Below are positions 8,869 through 18,546 of a DNA stretch of 62,637 bases, one piece after another; position 1 is the stretch's first letter, and every line of letters starts with the position of its first letter. The position numbers and the translations under genes are program-made. The DNA lies in assembly GCA_035651715.1 (NCBI GenBank), contig DASRFD010000006.1, positions 1-62,637 on the forward strand. The letters run 5' to 3'. The notes under the pieces are model-generated. The model saw only the letters and a program-made list of their open reading frames with translations. It searched no databases and had not been told where the DNA came from. This DNA is from Nevskia sp035651715. GTDB lineage: Bacteria; Pseudomonadota; Gammaproteobacteria; Nevskiales; Nevskiaceae.

Positions 8869-11724
8869 ATGAAAAGCACCTCAAAAGGTGTGGTTGCGCG
8901 CCAAAAGCCCCTGGTCACGACCAAGCTGCGGCCGCCCCGGAACCGGGGCGCCCTGCTCCAGCGGCCGAAGTTGATTGATGCGCTGCGGCAAACCCTCAGC
9001 CGCAAGCTCGCGATCATTCACGGCCCCGCCGGCTTCGGCAAGACGACGCTGGCCGCCCAGTGGTTCGAGGAGCTGCGGGCGAAAGGCATTACCACGGCAT
9101 GGTTGGCGATTGACGCCGCCGACAACGACATCAACCGGTTCCTGGCTTATCTGGTCGAGTCCATCCGGGACGCGGCTTCGGAACTCGGCGATGGCCTGAG
9201 AGAGGTCATCGAGGCCAACCCCCGGTCGGGCGTGGACTTCGTGCTGGACAGCCTGGTCGCCGATTTCTCCATCCACGACAAAGACATCGTCCTGTTCCTG
9301 GACGACTGGCACCTGATCAACGAAGGGCCGGTCCACGACGCCTTGCAGCTTCTGCTGACGCGCAGCCCGGCCAACCTCCACGTTGTTGTCGCCAGCCGGA
9401 CCCGCCTGAAGCTCGCCCTGACCAGGCTACGGGTGCAAGGCGAGCTGATCGAAATCGACGCCGCAAATCTCCGGTTCGACCTCGAGGAGTCCAAGACGTA
9501 TCTGTCCGAGACCAAGGGTATCGAACTGCGCAGCGAGGACCTGTTGGCGCTCTGGCGCAGCACCGAGGGCTGGGCGGCGGCGCTGCAACTGGCCTCACTG
9601 TCCTTGCGCGGGACGGATGTCCATGAGCGGGTCCTGTCCTGGGCCTCCGGCACCGCAACCGACATCGGCGAGTACCTGTCGGAGAACGTGGTCAGCAAGC
9701 TGCCGCCCGAGCTCGTCGATTTCATGGTGAAGACCTCCATCCTCGGGCGGATGAGCGGCGAGCTCTGCGAAGCGGTCACGGGCCGCGCGGACAGCGCCGC
9801 GATACTGGACGACCTGGAGTCACAGGAGCTGTTCCTTCTCCCCCTGGACGAGGACCGGCAATGGTTCCGGTACCACCACATGTTCGCGCGGTTCCTGCAG
9901 CGCCGGTTAAAAAAAGCCCACCCGGAAGCGATTCCGCCACTTCATCTCGCCGCTTCGAACTGGTTTGGGAACCATGGCCAGACCCTGGAGGCGGTCGAGC
10001 ACGCCTTGCTCGCGGGCAGTACGGAGCGCGCCGCGGACCTGGTCGAACGCGACGCCATGCCGCTGGTCGAGCACAGTTACATGTCGTCCCTCCTCAACCT
10101 GGTCAACAAGCTGCCGCGCACGGCGCTGTTCGACCGGCCGCGGCTGCAAATGGCGATCGCGTGGGCGAACTGCCTGACGCATCGGCCGCAGGAGTCGTCC
10201 GAGGCACTGTGGCATGTGGAGCGGGTCGCGCCCACCCTGAACGAGCGCAGCCGCCGCGTGCTGCTGGGCGAAGCCAACGTGGTGCGGGCCTGCACCATGG
10301 TCTATGGCGACCAGATCGCCGCGGTCGACACCCTGGTGAAGCCCTGCCTGGACAACGCGGAAGGATTCCAGCCGTGGTCGGTCGGCGTCGCCGCCAACAT
10401 CCTCGCCTACCGCTACATCCACACCTGCCAGTTTTCCAAGGTCGGGGACCTGCTGCAGTGGGCCCGCTCTTATCAGGATCGCGCGAATGGGCTCTTCAGC
10501 GGCGTGTACGGGCGCTGCTTTGAAGGCATCTCCGCCTCTCGCGCCGGCAACCTGGAGGTCGCCAGGCACCTCTTTGCCGACGCCTTGAAGGTGGCCGAGA
10601 ACACCGCCGGGCGCCAATCCAATGCGGCAAGGCTGGCTGGGGCCCTTCTCGGCCAGCTCTACTACGACGAAAACAACCTGGGCGAGGCCGAGCGCCTGCT
10701 GAACGAAAGCCGCTTCCTCGGCTTCGAAGGCGGCGTTGTCGATTTTTACCTCGCAACCTACCTGTCCGGTTGCCGCCTGAAGCTGTTGAAGGGCTGCGAA
10801 ACCGAAGCCCTGGCCCTGCTGCAAGAAGGGGAAGACACGGCGCAGGCCCTCTCGCTGGAGCGGCTGGCGGTCGCCCTGGCTTGCGAGCGGGTCCGGGTCA
10901 AACTGCTCGGCGGCGATATCCGCGGAGCCGAGCAGACGCTCGGAGACGTCGACGCCAAGCGGGCCTTTGCGGATGCGGCATCGGGGCCCGGCGTCGAGAT
11001 TGAAGCACACGTCAACATGGCGAAGGCACGCCTGTTGTGCGCGCGGGGCAGCCCGGCCCTGGCCATCCGCGTGCTCCGCGAGCAGATTGCTTCAGCCGCG
11101 ACCCGGGGCTGGAAGCAGCTGGAGTGGCAGGTGCGAATCCTGCTGTCGATTGCGATGGAGCAGCACGGGCAGACGGTGGAAGCCGAGCAGCTCCTGCTCT
11201 CGACGATCAACGAGGCGGTGCCACGGGGAATGGTCCGCCCCTTCCTTGACGAGGGTCAGAGGCTGATCGGCATCCTCGACCGGGTGCGGGACAAGGCGCG
11301 CCGCAAGTCGGGCGTTGAGGCCGACCAGCTCAGGTTCAACGCCACCGCGCAGCGGCTGTTGACGACCAGCCGGCATCCGGAACACGGCGTAACCGGCCTC
11401 GCCGGGTCGCGCGCGCATGTCGCCGAGCTAACCGGGCGCGAAGCGGAGGTCCTGAAACTGGTCGATCAGGGGCGTTCGAACAAGGAGATCGCGCGAACCC
11501 TCTCCATCAGCGTGGATACCGTGAAATGGTATCTGAAGAACATCTTCATCAAACTTGGCGTTTCCACCCGCACCCAGGCGATGAATGAGGCCCGCCGCAT
11601 GAACCTCTTCGGTACAGGCGACGTCCCCACCGCGGCCGATTCGAAGGAGGGCCCAAGACAGCGGCCCTCCCCGGCCGTCAGCGCAGCCGCTTTTTCAGAT
11701 CGGCAATCTCGGCCTGAAGCGTAG
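8869..11724 (+). CDS. LAL-type (MalT-like) LuxR family ATP-dependent transcriptional regulator
   Basis: A 951-aa regulator with the full layout of the MalT/LAL class. It has an N-terminal NTPase with Walker A GPAGFGKTT (about 51-59) and Walker B VLFLDDWH (about 141-148), a long helical TPR-like middle (about 380-800), and a C-terminal LuxR/GerE HTH (about 853-915, LTGREAEVLKLVDQG ... VDTVKWYLKNIF). Family members are activated by small ligands with ATP and switch on catabolic operons (maltose, alkane and acetoin regulators). It lies between the two halves of carboxylase set 1 and diverges from apcE-like, so it is the best candidate activator for both carboxylase sets. Its 3' end overlaps the apcD-like gene tail to tail by 47 nt. 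Confidence 0.9.
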   Translation: MKSTSKGVVARQKPLVTTKLRPPRNRGALLQRPKLIDALRQTLSRKLAIIHGPAGFGKTTLAAQWFEELRAKGITTAWLAIDAADNDINRFLAYLVESIRDAASELGDGLREVIEANPRSGVDFVLDSLVADFSIHDKDIVLFLDDWHLINEGPVHDALQLLLTRSPANLHVVVASRTRLKLALTRLRVQGELIEIDAANLRFDLEESKTYLSETKGIELRSEDLLALWRSTEGWAAALQLASLSLRGTDVHERVLSWASGTATDIGEYLSENVVSKLPPELVDFMVKTSILGRMSGELCEAVTGRADSAAILDDLESQELFLLPLDEDRQWFRYHHMFARFLQRRLKKAHPEAIPPLHLAASNWFGNHGQTLEAVEHALLAGSTERAADLVERDAMPLVEHSYMSSLLNLVNKLPRTALFDRPRLQMAIAWANCLTHRPQESSEALWHVERVAPTLNERSRRVLLGEANVVRACTMVYGDQIAAVDTLVKPCLDNAEGFQPWSVGVAANILAYRYIHTCQFSKVGDLLQWARSYQDRANGLFSGVYGRCFEGISASRAGNLEVARHLFADALKVAENTAGRQSNAARLAGALLGQLYYDENNLGEAERLLNESRFLGFEGGVVDFYLATYLSGCRLKLLKGCETEALALLQEGEDTAQALSLERLAVALACERVRVKLLGGDIRGAEQTLGDVDAKRAFADAASGPGVEIEAHVNMAKARLLCARGSPALAIRVLREQIASAATRGWKQLEWQVRILLSIAMEQHGQTVEAEQLLLSTINEAVPRGMVRPFLDEGQRLIGILDRVRDKARRKSGVEADQLRFNATAQRLLTTSRHPEHGVTGLAGSRAHVAELTGREAEVLKLVDQGRSNKEIARTLSISVDTVKWYLKNIFIKLGVSTRTQAMNEARRMNLFGTGDVPTAADSKEGPRQRPSPAVSAAAFSDRQSRPEA

Positions 11725-13951
11725 CGATCTTCCGATCCTTCGGATTGGAGATCATGACGCCCTTGCACTCGGATGCCTTGATCCGGACCCGCGTCCCTCC
11801 GGGGGGCGAGGCGATGAGCTCCTCGTCGTTGTCCCAGCTGCCGAAGTACGGCAGATCCGCCGGCGGCTCCTTGGTGACCCATTTGGCGACAAATTTGTCG
11901 TAGGGCACGCCCCGCGACTTGCGGGCGGCCTTTTCCGCCGCCCTCGCCCTCGACGTGGCGTCCGCATCGACCGCGAGGGTCCGCGGATCCAGGATCGTCT
12001 TGTAAATGCGCTCGGCGAACTCCAGGGACACCAGCCCGTCCTGGACGTCCTTCACCACCAGCGCGGGGTCGCGGTCGAGCACGTCGCCATAACCGCCGCC
12101 GGCGCCCTGGCAGATCATGTAGACCTCACCTTCGTGACACTGCTCGAAATTCATGCCGGCGTCCTGCATGACGTACGTTGCCCCGGGAATCGCCTGCTCG
12201 TTCATCAGGTCCACCATGCTGAACTTCACCTTTTCCGGATCGTTCTTCAGGGTGTCGAAAATATTGATGTTCTTGATCTTGCCCAGCGGGTAGGCCGGGC
12301 ACGCATACCCGCCGAACAGGCCCAGCGCCGAGTTGTGCTTGCCGCCGCATTGCCCGGTCATGAAGCCGAAGTTGTCGGAGCCGCGGACCGTCATGATCTG
12401 CTCGTAACCCATGCCGCCGCGGTACTTGCCCCAGCCGCACCGGTCCTTGGCAAACTGCTGGGCCACCACGCGCACGTAGGGCAGCTCTTCCTCGCCGATT
12501 TCGTATTCGCCCGTGTCGGCCAGATAGCCGAACACGGGCGACAGGGAGTGCTCGCCGTCGGAGTTCTCGCGCGCGCCGCCGCCGTTGCCGTTGATGTCGG
12601 CGCAGAAGTTGCCCGTCACTTCCAGGTGCTGGGTCATGCCGCCGTAGACGAAGGTGGCCGGCTGGTTGTAGTGGCTCGCCACGATCGCGGTGTAGCGCTT
12701 GGGCAGGCAGTAGGCGAACTTCGCCAGCACGATGTTCGGCACCGACAGCGAGCGGAAGATCGGAATCAGGCTCATCGCGTTCGGCGCGTCGACCGAGCTG
12801 TCGATCAGCGTATTGCGGTGGGTGAGGATTTCGACGGGATCGAGCACCGCCTGGTTCGAGGGCAGATCGGGCCAGACGTACAGCACCAGGTTCGACAGCA
12901 TGCAGGACTTCTGCGAAGCCAGCGCCGAGTTGATCGACCGGTTGGTCAGCTCGGGACTGGCGCCGCGGAGGTCCCAGATCATCTTGTCGCCCTTGATCGT
13001 GACCTTGAGCGGATACTTGCACAGCACGTGTTCGCGCAGGTCGCCGTCGATGAACGTGTTGATCCGGCAGGTGCCGTCCGGCAGCTCGGCGATGCGGCGG
13101 CGCACTTCCGCCGCCGTATCCTCCAGGGTCTTGCGCAGGGTGGCGATCAGGTACTCCTTGCCGAACTCCTCGATGATGGCGAGGACGCGCTCCTGCAGGC
13201 GGATCACGGCGTGCAGCTTGACCTTCATGTCGGCCAGCTGGAGCTTGGGGTCGCGCACCGAGTTCTGCAGGAAGTTGACCAGGTCGCGCTTCAGCTCATA
13301 CCTCTCGACGACCTTGAACGGGCACATCTTGAGGCCCTCGTCGAACTTGGATTCGGCGATGGATGGCATGCCGCCCGGCTCGATGGCGCCGTTCTCGCCT
13401 TCATGGATGGTCGAGCCCAGCCAGCAAACCAGTTCGCCCTTGTAGAACAAGGGCATGAGCATGCTCTGGTCGGTGTTGTGGATGTTGCCGTAGCGCGAGT
13501 CGTTGTGAATGAAGCCATCGCCTTCCCTCACGCCGACACTCTTGTCGTTCATCCAGTACTTGCGGATGAACTTCACCGGATACTGGCACACCGAGGCGAA
13601 CGGCACGATGCCGTACGGCCCGACCTGGGACAGGTCGCCGCGCTCGGTGAAGATGGCGGAGACCAGGTCGCCCCACCGGGCACCGGGCGCCACGCCCATC
13701 TGCTCCACCATGTTGAAGCTCTCCTGGAGCGCCGACCCGAGGCGGTCGCGCACCAGGGCGATCTTGTTGGAGTCCAGGTCGCTCCGGCTCAACACCTCGT
13801 CCTCCGCGGTGGAGCGGGGGGCGATCCGGTGGTCGCGCATGATCTCGTCATCCGGCGCATAGAACAGCTGATTCTCGATCAGGAACTGGTCGATCAGCGC
13901 CTGGTCGGCGGCCGAGAGGTTGGCTCCCAGGCCCTCGCTCATGTCATTCAT
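11678..13951 (-). CDS. ApcD-like HyuB-family carboxylase subunit (set 1)
   Basis: A 757-aa hydantoinase B/N-methylhydantoinase-type subunit, corresponding to ApcD (beta) of acetophenone carboxylase. It matches the set-2 protein at 25170-27458 along its whole length; shared blocks include GDGFIHND, NIHNTDQSM, CWLGSTIHEGENGA, ATFVYGGMTQH, GEHSLSPVFG and KYRGGMGYEQI. The start at 13951 was preferred over a longer frame because GAGGAG precedes it and the extension overlaps apcC with no family similarity. The C-terminus ends in a short basic coiled-coil-like tail (LQAEIADLKKRLR). It is predicted to act in the cytoplasm with the HyuA-like subunits to carboxylate a phosphorylated (enol-phosphate) ketone. 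It is 34 nt downstream of the ApcC-like gene. Confidence 0.87.
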   Translation of the reverse strand: MNDMSEGLGANLSAADQALIDQFLIENQLFYAPDDEIMRDHRIAPRSTAEDEVLSRSDLDSNKIALVRDRLGSALQESFNMVEQMGVAPGARWGDLVSAIFTERGDLSQVGPYGIVPFASVCQYPVKFIRKYWMNDKSVGVREGDGFIHNDSRYGNIHNTDQSMLMPLFYKGELVCWLGSTIHEGENGAIEPGGMPSIAESKFDEGLKMCPFKVVERYELKRDLVNFLQNSVRDPKLQLADMKVKLHAVIRLQERVLAIIEEFGKEYLIATLRKTLEDTAAEVRRRIAELPDGTCRINTFIDGDLREHVLCKYPLKVTIKGDKMIWDLRGASPELTNRSINSALASQKSCMLSNLVLYVWPDLPSNQAVLDPVEILTHRNTLIDSSVDAPNAMSLIPIFRSLSVPNIVLAKFAYCLPKRYTAIVASHYNQPATFVYGGMTQHLEVTGNFCADINGNGGGARENSDGEHSLSPVFGYLADTGEYEIGEEELPYVRVVAQQFAKDRCGWGKYRGGMGYEQIMTVRGSDNFGFMTGQCGGKHNSALGLFGGYACPAYPLGKIKNINIFDTLKNDPEKVKFSMVDLMNEQAIPGATYVMQDAGMNFEQCHEGEVYMICQGAGGGYGDVLDRDPALVVKDVQDGLVSLEFAERIYKTILDPRTLAVDADATSRARAAEKAARKSRGVPYDKFVAKWVTKEPPADLPYFGSWDNDEELIASPPGGTRVRIKASECKGVMISNPKDRKIATLQAEIADLKKRLR

Positions 13952-13985
13952 CACAATCTCCTCGTTGCTGTTTCGTATCGGCGAG

Positions 13986-16127
13986 TTACTGGCGGGCGCC
14001 GCGGCTGAACCACACCGCGCCGTAGTTGGAGGCGTGGTACGTCCAGCCCGGCTCCACCAGGTAGGTGGTCGCGCGGGTGGTGACCACGGCGGGCCCTTCA
14101 ATGTAGGAGCCGGGCTTCAGCGCCGCCTCGTCATAAAGAGCCGTGTCGAGGGGCTTGTCGAAGCCCACGAAGTGGCAGGGGCGCGCGCCCACCGGCTTGA
14201 CGGCGTGCTTGTCTTTCAGCGGCTTCAGGTTGTGGAACTTCACCTTGTCCAGCTTGACGTAGCTGGTCACGCGAACCGTGTTGATGCGCACGCCCGATTC
14301 GGTGGCCTGGCTGCCTTCGCCGAAACGCTCGCCGTAGCGCTCGTGGAACTCGCGGATCAGCGACAGCACGTCCTGCGGCGACCTGATGCGCGACAGCTTC
14401 GTCGCCACCGCGGTCTCGACGCGCTGGTTGCCGTAGCGCATGTCGAACTCCAGACGGAACGCCACCTGTTCCGGGGCGACGCCCTGGCGCACCAGGTCCT
14501 GCCGCCCGCGGCGCTCCAGCTCCTCGATCGTGGTGTTGAGGCGCGAGTAGTCGGTCAACAGTTTCTTCAAGCCGGTATGGAACAGCACGGTGTAGGTCGA
14601 CGATTCGTGGATGTGCAACTGATCCACGTTGCCGGCGCCGAGGGCCGAAAACACCGAGCTGAACGGGGGCGCCAGCACCCGCGAGACCCCCAGCGCATTG
14701 GCGATGCCGCAGCAGTGGAGCGGCCCGTTTCCGCCGTAAGCCAGGATGGTGAACTGCTCCGGCGCGTAGCCGCGGGACCGCAGTTCCGTGGCGATGCCAT
14801 TGGCCATGTTGTGGTCGACAGTCTGCTTCATGATCTTGCAGATTTCGATCAGCTCCAGGTCCAGGTCGTCGGCCAGATGCTCCTCGATCGCCATCCTGGA
14901 GCGCGCCGGATTCAGCTTGATGCGGCCATTGGCGTAGTTTTTCGGGTCAAGGTAGCCCAGCAGCAGATCGGCGTCCGTCACGGTGGGCTTCAGGCCGCCC
15001 TGGTCGTAGCAAGCCGGCCCCGGATCCGACCCTGCGCTCTGCGGGCCAATCTTGACGGAGTTGTAGAGCCGGTCGAACGAGGCGATCGAGCCGCCGCCCG
15101 CGCCCAGCGTCACCAGGTGCACCATTGGCACGCTGACCAGCCAGCGGTCGATGACCGGGTGGAAGTCATAGTGCTTTTCGCCGCCGGCGGTGACGATGCC
15201 GATGTCGAAGCTGGTGCCGCCCATGTCGGTGGCCACGACGTTGCCGAGCCCCCCTTCTTCGGACAGCAGCTCGGACGCGGCGATGCCGGCGACCGGCCCC
15301 GAGTGGACAGTCTGGAGCGCGTCGGTCGAATTGAGCTGAGCCAGGCCGCCGGAGTTGTGGTTGATCAGCATCGGCTTGTTGTAGCCGTTGGCGCGCAGGT
15401 TCAGCTCCAGGGTCGACAGACCGTGATACATGACGTTGTGCAGGAAGCCGTCGATGATGGTCGACGTCGCACGGGTGTACTCGCCCTTGCGGCCGGCGAC
15501 CTGGTGCGACAGCAGCATGGGGATGGAGCCGAGCAGGTAGTCCGGATACTCGCTCCGGAAAATGGACTGGACCGCCAGTTCATGAGACGGGTTGACCACG
15601 CTGTTGGTGAGCATGACGACGATGGTCTCCGCCCCCTGGTCGACCAGCTCCCGCAGGGCCTCGCGGACTCCTTCCTCGTCCAGTTCCAGCAGCACCTCGC
15701 CGGCGTAACCGACCCGCTCGCGGATGGTGCGGATCATGGGAATCGGCACCAGCGGCTCCGGCCGCTTGGCCCGAGGCAGGTCGCGCTGCTGCTCGAATGG
15801 CAGGCCCTCGCCATAGCCGCGGGCGCGTGAAATGGGCACCACACTGCCGAAGCCGGCCGTGCAGATCAGGCCGATGCGCGGCCCTTTGCGCTCGATCAGG
15901 GCATTGGTGCCCAGGGTCGTGGAGTAGCGGACCGAATCGGCCGTGCCCAGCAGGGAGGGAACATTGATGCCCAGCTCCTCGCACGCCACGTCCAGGGCCT
16001 CGTTGAACCCCAAGGCCAGATTGTGGTGGGTGGTCAGGGCCTTGGCCTGGACATACTTGCCTTCATGTGACACGAAGCAGTCGGTGAACGTGCCGCCGAT
16101 GTCCACCGAAATTCGATTGGCGCTCAT
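13986..16127 (-). CDS. ApcC-like HyuA-family ATPase subunit (set 1)
   Basis: A 713-aa hydantoinase A/oxoprolinase-family protein (ASKHA fold). The N-terminus has the canonical phosphate-binding motif DIGGTFTD (residues 9-16); further on are TTLGTNALIERKGPRIGL, NHNSGG, the second phosphate motif TDMGGTSFDIG and LGAGGGS. Within the acetophenone carboxylase complex this corresponds to ApcC, a HyuA-like subunit taken to handle ATP. It lies in a four-gene run A-B-C-D with short spacers and a GAGGAG ribosome binding site. The close homologue is the 711-aa protein at 22967-25102. A plain hydantoinase or 5-oxoprolinase is less likely because two different HyuA subunits and the zinc-ribbon subunit are encoded together. 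Confidence 0.88.
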   Translation of the reverse strand: MSANRISVDIGGTFTDCFVSHEGKYVQAKALTTHHNLALGFNEALDVACEELGINVPSLLGTADSVRYSTTLGTNALIERKGPRIGLICTAGFGSVVPISRARGYGEGLPFEQQRDLPRAKRPEPLVPIPMIRTIRERVGYAGEVLLELDEEGVREALRELVDQGAETIVVMLTNSVVNPSHELAVQSIFRSEYPDYLLGSIPMLLSHQVAGRKGEYTRATSTIIDGFLHNVMYHGLSTLELNLRANGYNKPMLINHNSGGLAQLNSTDALQTVHSGPVAGIAASELLSEEGGLGNVVATDMGGTSFDIGIVTAGGEKHYDFHPVIDRWLVSVPMVHLVTLGAGGGSIASFDRLYNSVKIGPQSAGSDPGPACYDQGGLKPTVTDADLLLGYLDPKNYANGRIKLNPARSRMAIEEHLADDLDLELIEICKIMKQTVDHNMANGIATELRSRGYAPEQFTILAYGGNGPLHCCGIANALGVSRVLAPPFSSVFSALGAGNVDQLHIHESSTYTVLFHTGLKKLLTDYSRLNTTIEELERRGRQDLVRQGVAPEQVAFRLEFDMRYGNQRVETAVATKLSRIRSPQDVLSLIREFHERYGERFGEGSQATESGVRINTVRVTSYVKLDKVKFHNLKPLKDKHAVKPVGARPCHFVGFDKPLDTALYDEAALKPGSYIEGPAVVTTRATTYLVEPGWTYHASNYGAVWFSRGARQ

Positions 16128-16154
16128 TTACAGAATCTCCTCGTTGCGCATCTG

Positions 16155-16601
16155 TCAATGCTTGTGCCCGTCGTCATGACCGCGGCCATGACCATGTTCA
16201 TGTGGCGGGTGGGTGTGCTTGGGCGGATGGACCGGAATGTCCCGCGGCATGTCGTAGGTCTGCCCCCACTTCCCGGCCTTCTCGCGCAGCGAGTCGATGT
16301 CGAGCTCGATGTCGTGAACGGGCGGATGGCCCGGAATCGTGTATTCCGTTTCCATCAGGGTGCCGCAGTGCGGACAATAGAACTCCAGCAAGGCGGTATA
16401 GGCCGGGTCCGGCGCGAAGGTGTACTCGTACTTGCTGGCGTCGATCAGCGCCGGGTGGATCTCGCGGGGGTCGCGGTCATACACCAGCAGGGCACGCTTG
16501 TAGTTGTCCCGCGCGGAGATGAGCTTGTTGCTGCATGAGCGGCAGAACCACATCTCGTCGTCGAGGTCGATGCCCAGGTATTCGGTGATTTGAACTTTCA
16601 T
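16155..16601 (-). CDS. ApcB-like small zinc-ribbon subunit (acetone carboxylase gamma family, set 1)
   Basis: A 148-aa protein of the acetone carboxylase gamma-subunit family. Two Cys pairs, CRSC near residue 20 and CPHC near 75, can form one zinc site. The conserved block SARDNYKRALLVYDRDPREI is shared with the set-2 copy. The C-terminal ~25 residues are rich in histidine (HTHPPHEHGHGRGHDDGHKH), a probable metal-binding tail. It lies between the two HyuA-like genes, in the position of apcB. Acetone carboxylase itself has one HyuA, one HyuB and gamma; the extra HyuA here points to the acetophenone-carboxylase type. Confidence 0.88.
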   Translation of the reverse strand: MKVQITEYLGIDLDDEMWFCRSCSNKLISARDNYKRALLVYDRDPREIHPALIDASKYEYTFAPDPAYTALLEFYCPHCGTLMETEYTIPGHPPVHDIELDIDSLREKAGKWGQTYDMPRDIPVHPPKHTHPPHEHGHGRGHDDGHKH

Positions 16602-16614
16602 GTTGATGTCTCCG

Positions 16615-18546
16615 TTACTTGATGCGGGTCAGGAGAATGTCGTGGCTCGGCGTGATCTCGAAGCTCCATCCCGCATCGACCTTTCCGGTGAAGTAGGCTT
16701 CTTCGATGATCGCGGGCCCTTCCGCCGTGGCTCCGGGCTGCAGGGCTTCGATCCTGTAAACGGGAACGGCCGTGCGCCTGCCGCCCGCCACCAGGATGGT
16801 CCGGGAACCGGTCGCCTTGGCCTCGTGGCGCGTTGACGGCGCCGAATGGATCCTGGCCCGCTGGACCGGCTTCACCACCCGCAGCTGCAAGGTGGCCACG
16901 TCGCCGGCTTTGAAGTCGCACGGCGGAGCGAACGTTGCCGTGTCGATGGCGAACTCATCCGCCCGGCCGCCGCGCTCACGGACGAGCGCCGTGCTGATCG
17001 AGCAGTCGTCAAGTGCGGCCTTCTCCGCGTACATGTCACGGCGCGCGCGTTCAAGCAGGCCCTGGTATGCCTGTTTCAGCGCCCCCTGGGCCGGGGCCTC
17101 CAGCACCACCCGGTATTCCTGGGAGACGTCCGAGAAATTGATTCCATAGGCGCTGAATACCGCGGCCAGGCGCGGAATCAGCACCCGATCCGCCCCGACG
17201 TTGGCGGCGATGGCAGTCGCCGCAAGTGCACCGGCCCCGCCGAACCCGAACAGGACCACATCGGCGCAGCTGCCGGCGAATGCGGTGATCGAACTGGCGA
17301 TCTTCCCGATCCACGCGGCCTCCATCTCCTTCAAGGCGACGTCAAGGGTCCAGTTCAGCGGACCGCAGATATTCGCCTCGATGCAGGCTTTCGAGCGGCT
17401 CTCATCGAGACTGAAGTCGCCGCCGAAGAAGCTGCTCTTGTCCAGGACACCCTGAAGCAGGTATACGTCGGTGATCGTGGCTTCCTTGCCGCCCCTGCCG
17501 AAGCAGGCCGGACCGGGCAGCGCGCCGACCGATTTGGGGCCGACGCTGATCGACTTTCCGGCCGCGGCAATGATGGAACTGCCGCCGACGCCGGCGCTGA
17601 GCACGTCCGCCAGCGGAAAGGCCACCTCCACACCCTCGCAACGCCCGTTGCGGGAGGCGCGTATCACACCCTGTTCGACGACTCCGATGTCGGTGGTGGT
17701 CCCGCCGACGTCGTAGGACACCACCTTGGGATATCCATAGTGCGCCGCCAACGCCCGGGTTCCCTCCATGCCGCCGCGCGGACCCGAGCTGTAGGTCTTG
17801 ACCGCCGTGGTCTTGGCCACGCGCGCGGAGCCGCCGTCATTGCGGAACACCAGCAGCGGGTTGGCGGTGTTCTGCTGCTTCAGGCGATAGTCCGCCGAGT
17901 AGAGGAAGCGCTCCATCGCGGGGTGCAGAAACGTGTTGAGGATGGCGGTCCAGCTGCGGCGGGTAAACGTCGGATCGTCCGTCAGTTCGCCGGCGCAAAG
18001 AAGCGGCATCGCTCCGAGCAGATGCGAAGGAAACTTGCGCTGGATGATGTCCTTGATGCGCGACTCGAGCGCCTTGAAGTCCGGCGCGCTCGACGCAATA
18101 ACCAGGCGGCTGGCGCCGGCGGCTGCCAGCTCGTTCACCGCCCTGATGACGATCGTCTCGAATTCGACGTCGCTATCGACGGGGGTGATGGAGCGGGTCC
18201 GGTCGCCGACAATCCCTTCGAAAAGGGAGGCCAGGTGCTCCTTGGGCGTCAGCGCCGAAATCTCCGTACCGGCGGTCACCAGCAGGCCCAGGCGCGGCCC
18301 CTTGCGCTCGACGAGCGCATTCGTTCCCACAGTGGTGGAGTAGCGAATGTACTCCGCCTCCGCCAGCAGGCGGGCCACATCCGTCTCGCCATAGACACTG
18401 CCCGACACCTTTTGCAAGCCGTCGAAGAAGCACTTGCTGAGGTCATAGGGGGTGGTTACGGTCTTCGCATGGTGCACCGCGTCATCCGTGATGACGCAGA
18501 AGTCCGTAAGCGTTCCGCCGTTGTCGACGCTGATTAACAGCCCCAT
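16615..18546 (-). CDS. ApcA-like HyuA-family subunit (set 1)
   Basis: A 643-aa HyuA-family subunit and the first gene of the apcABCD-like run. Its N-terminal motif is DNGGTLTD, where ApcC-like and ordinary HyuA proteins have DIGGTFTD; the set-2 copy has the same substitution, so it is a feature of the ApcA branch. Other blocks: TTPYDLSKC, EYIRYSTT, GTNALVERKGPRLGL, YSSGPRGGMEGTRALAA and YDVGGTTTDIG. The start at 18546 has AAGGAG just upstream; the longer frame to 18597 has no such site. Role: partner of ApcC-like in ATP-dependent ketone activation and carboxylation. Confidence 0.87.
   Translation of the reverse strand: MGLLISVDNGGTLTDFCVITDDAVHHAKTVTTPYDLSKCFFDGLQKVSGSVYGETDVARLLAEAEYIRYSTTVGTNALVERKGPRLGLLVTAGTEISALTPKEHLASLFEGIVGDRTRSITPVDSDVEFETIVIRAVNELAAAGASRLVIASSAPDFKALESRIKDIIQRKFPSHLLGAMPLLCAGELTDDPTFTRRSWTAILNTFLHPAMERFLYSADYRLKQQNTANPLLVFRNDGGSARVAKTTAVKTYSSGPRGGMEGTRALAAHYGYPKVVSYDVGGTTTDIGVVEQGVIRASRNGRCEGVEVAFPLADVLSAGVGGSSIIAAAGKSISVGPKSVGALPGPACFGRGGKEATITDVYLLQGVLDKSSFFGGDFSLDESRSKACIEANICGPLNWTLDVALKEMEAAWIGKIASSITAFAGSCADVVLFGFGGAGALAATAIAANVGADRVLIPRLAAVFSAYGINFSDVSQEYRVVLEAPAQGALKQAYQGLLERARRDMYAEKAALDDCSISTALVRERGGRADEFAIDTATFAPPCDFKAGDVATLQLRVVKPVQRARIHSAPSTRHEAKATGSRTILVAGGRRTAVPVYRIEALQPGATAEGPAIIEEAYFTGKVDAGWSFEITPSHDILLTRIK

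Noticed and set aside
11678..18546. Annotation of set 1 as hydantoinase or 5-oxoprolinase
   Set aside because: Two distinct HyuA-like subunits plus an acetone-carboxylase-gamma-like zinc protein and an ApcE-position protein fit the acetophenone carboxylase type better. Plain acetone carboxylase was also rejected because it has only one HyuA subunit.
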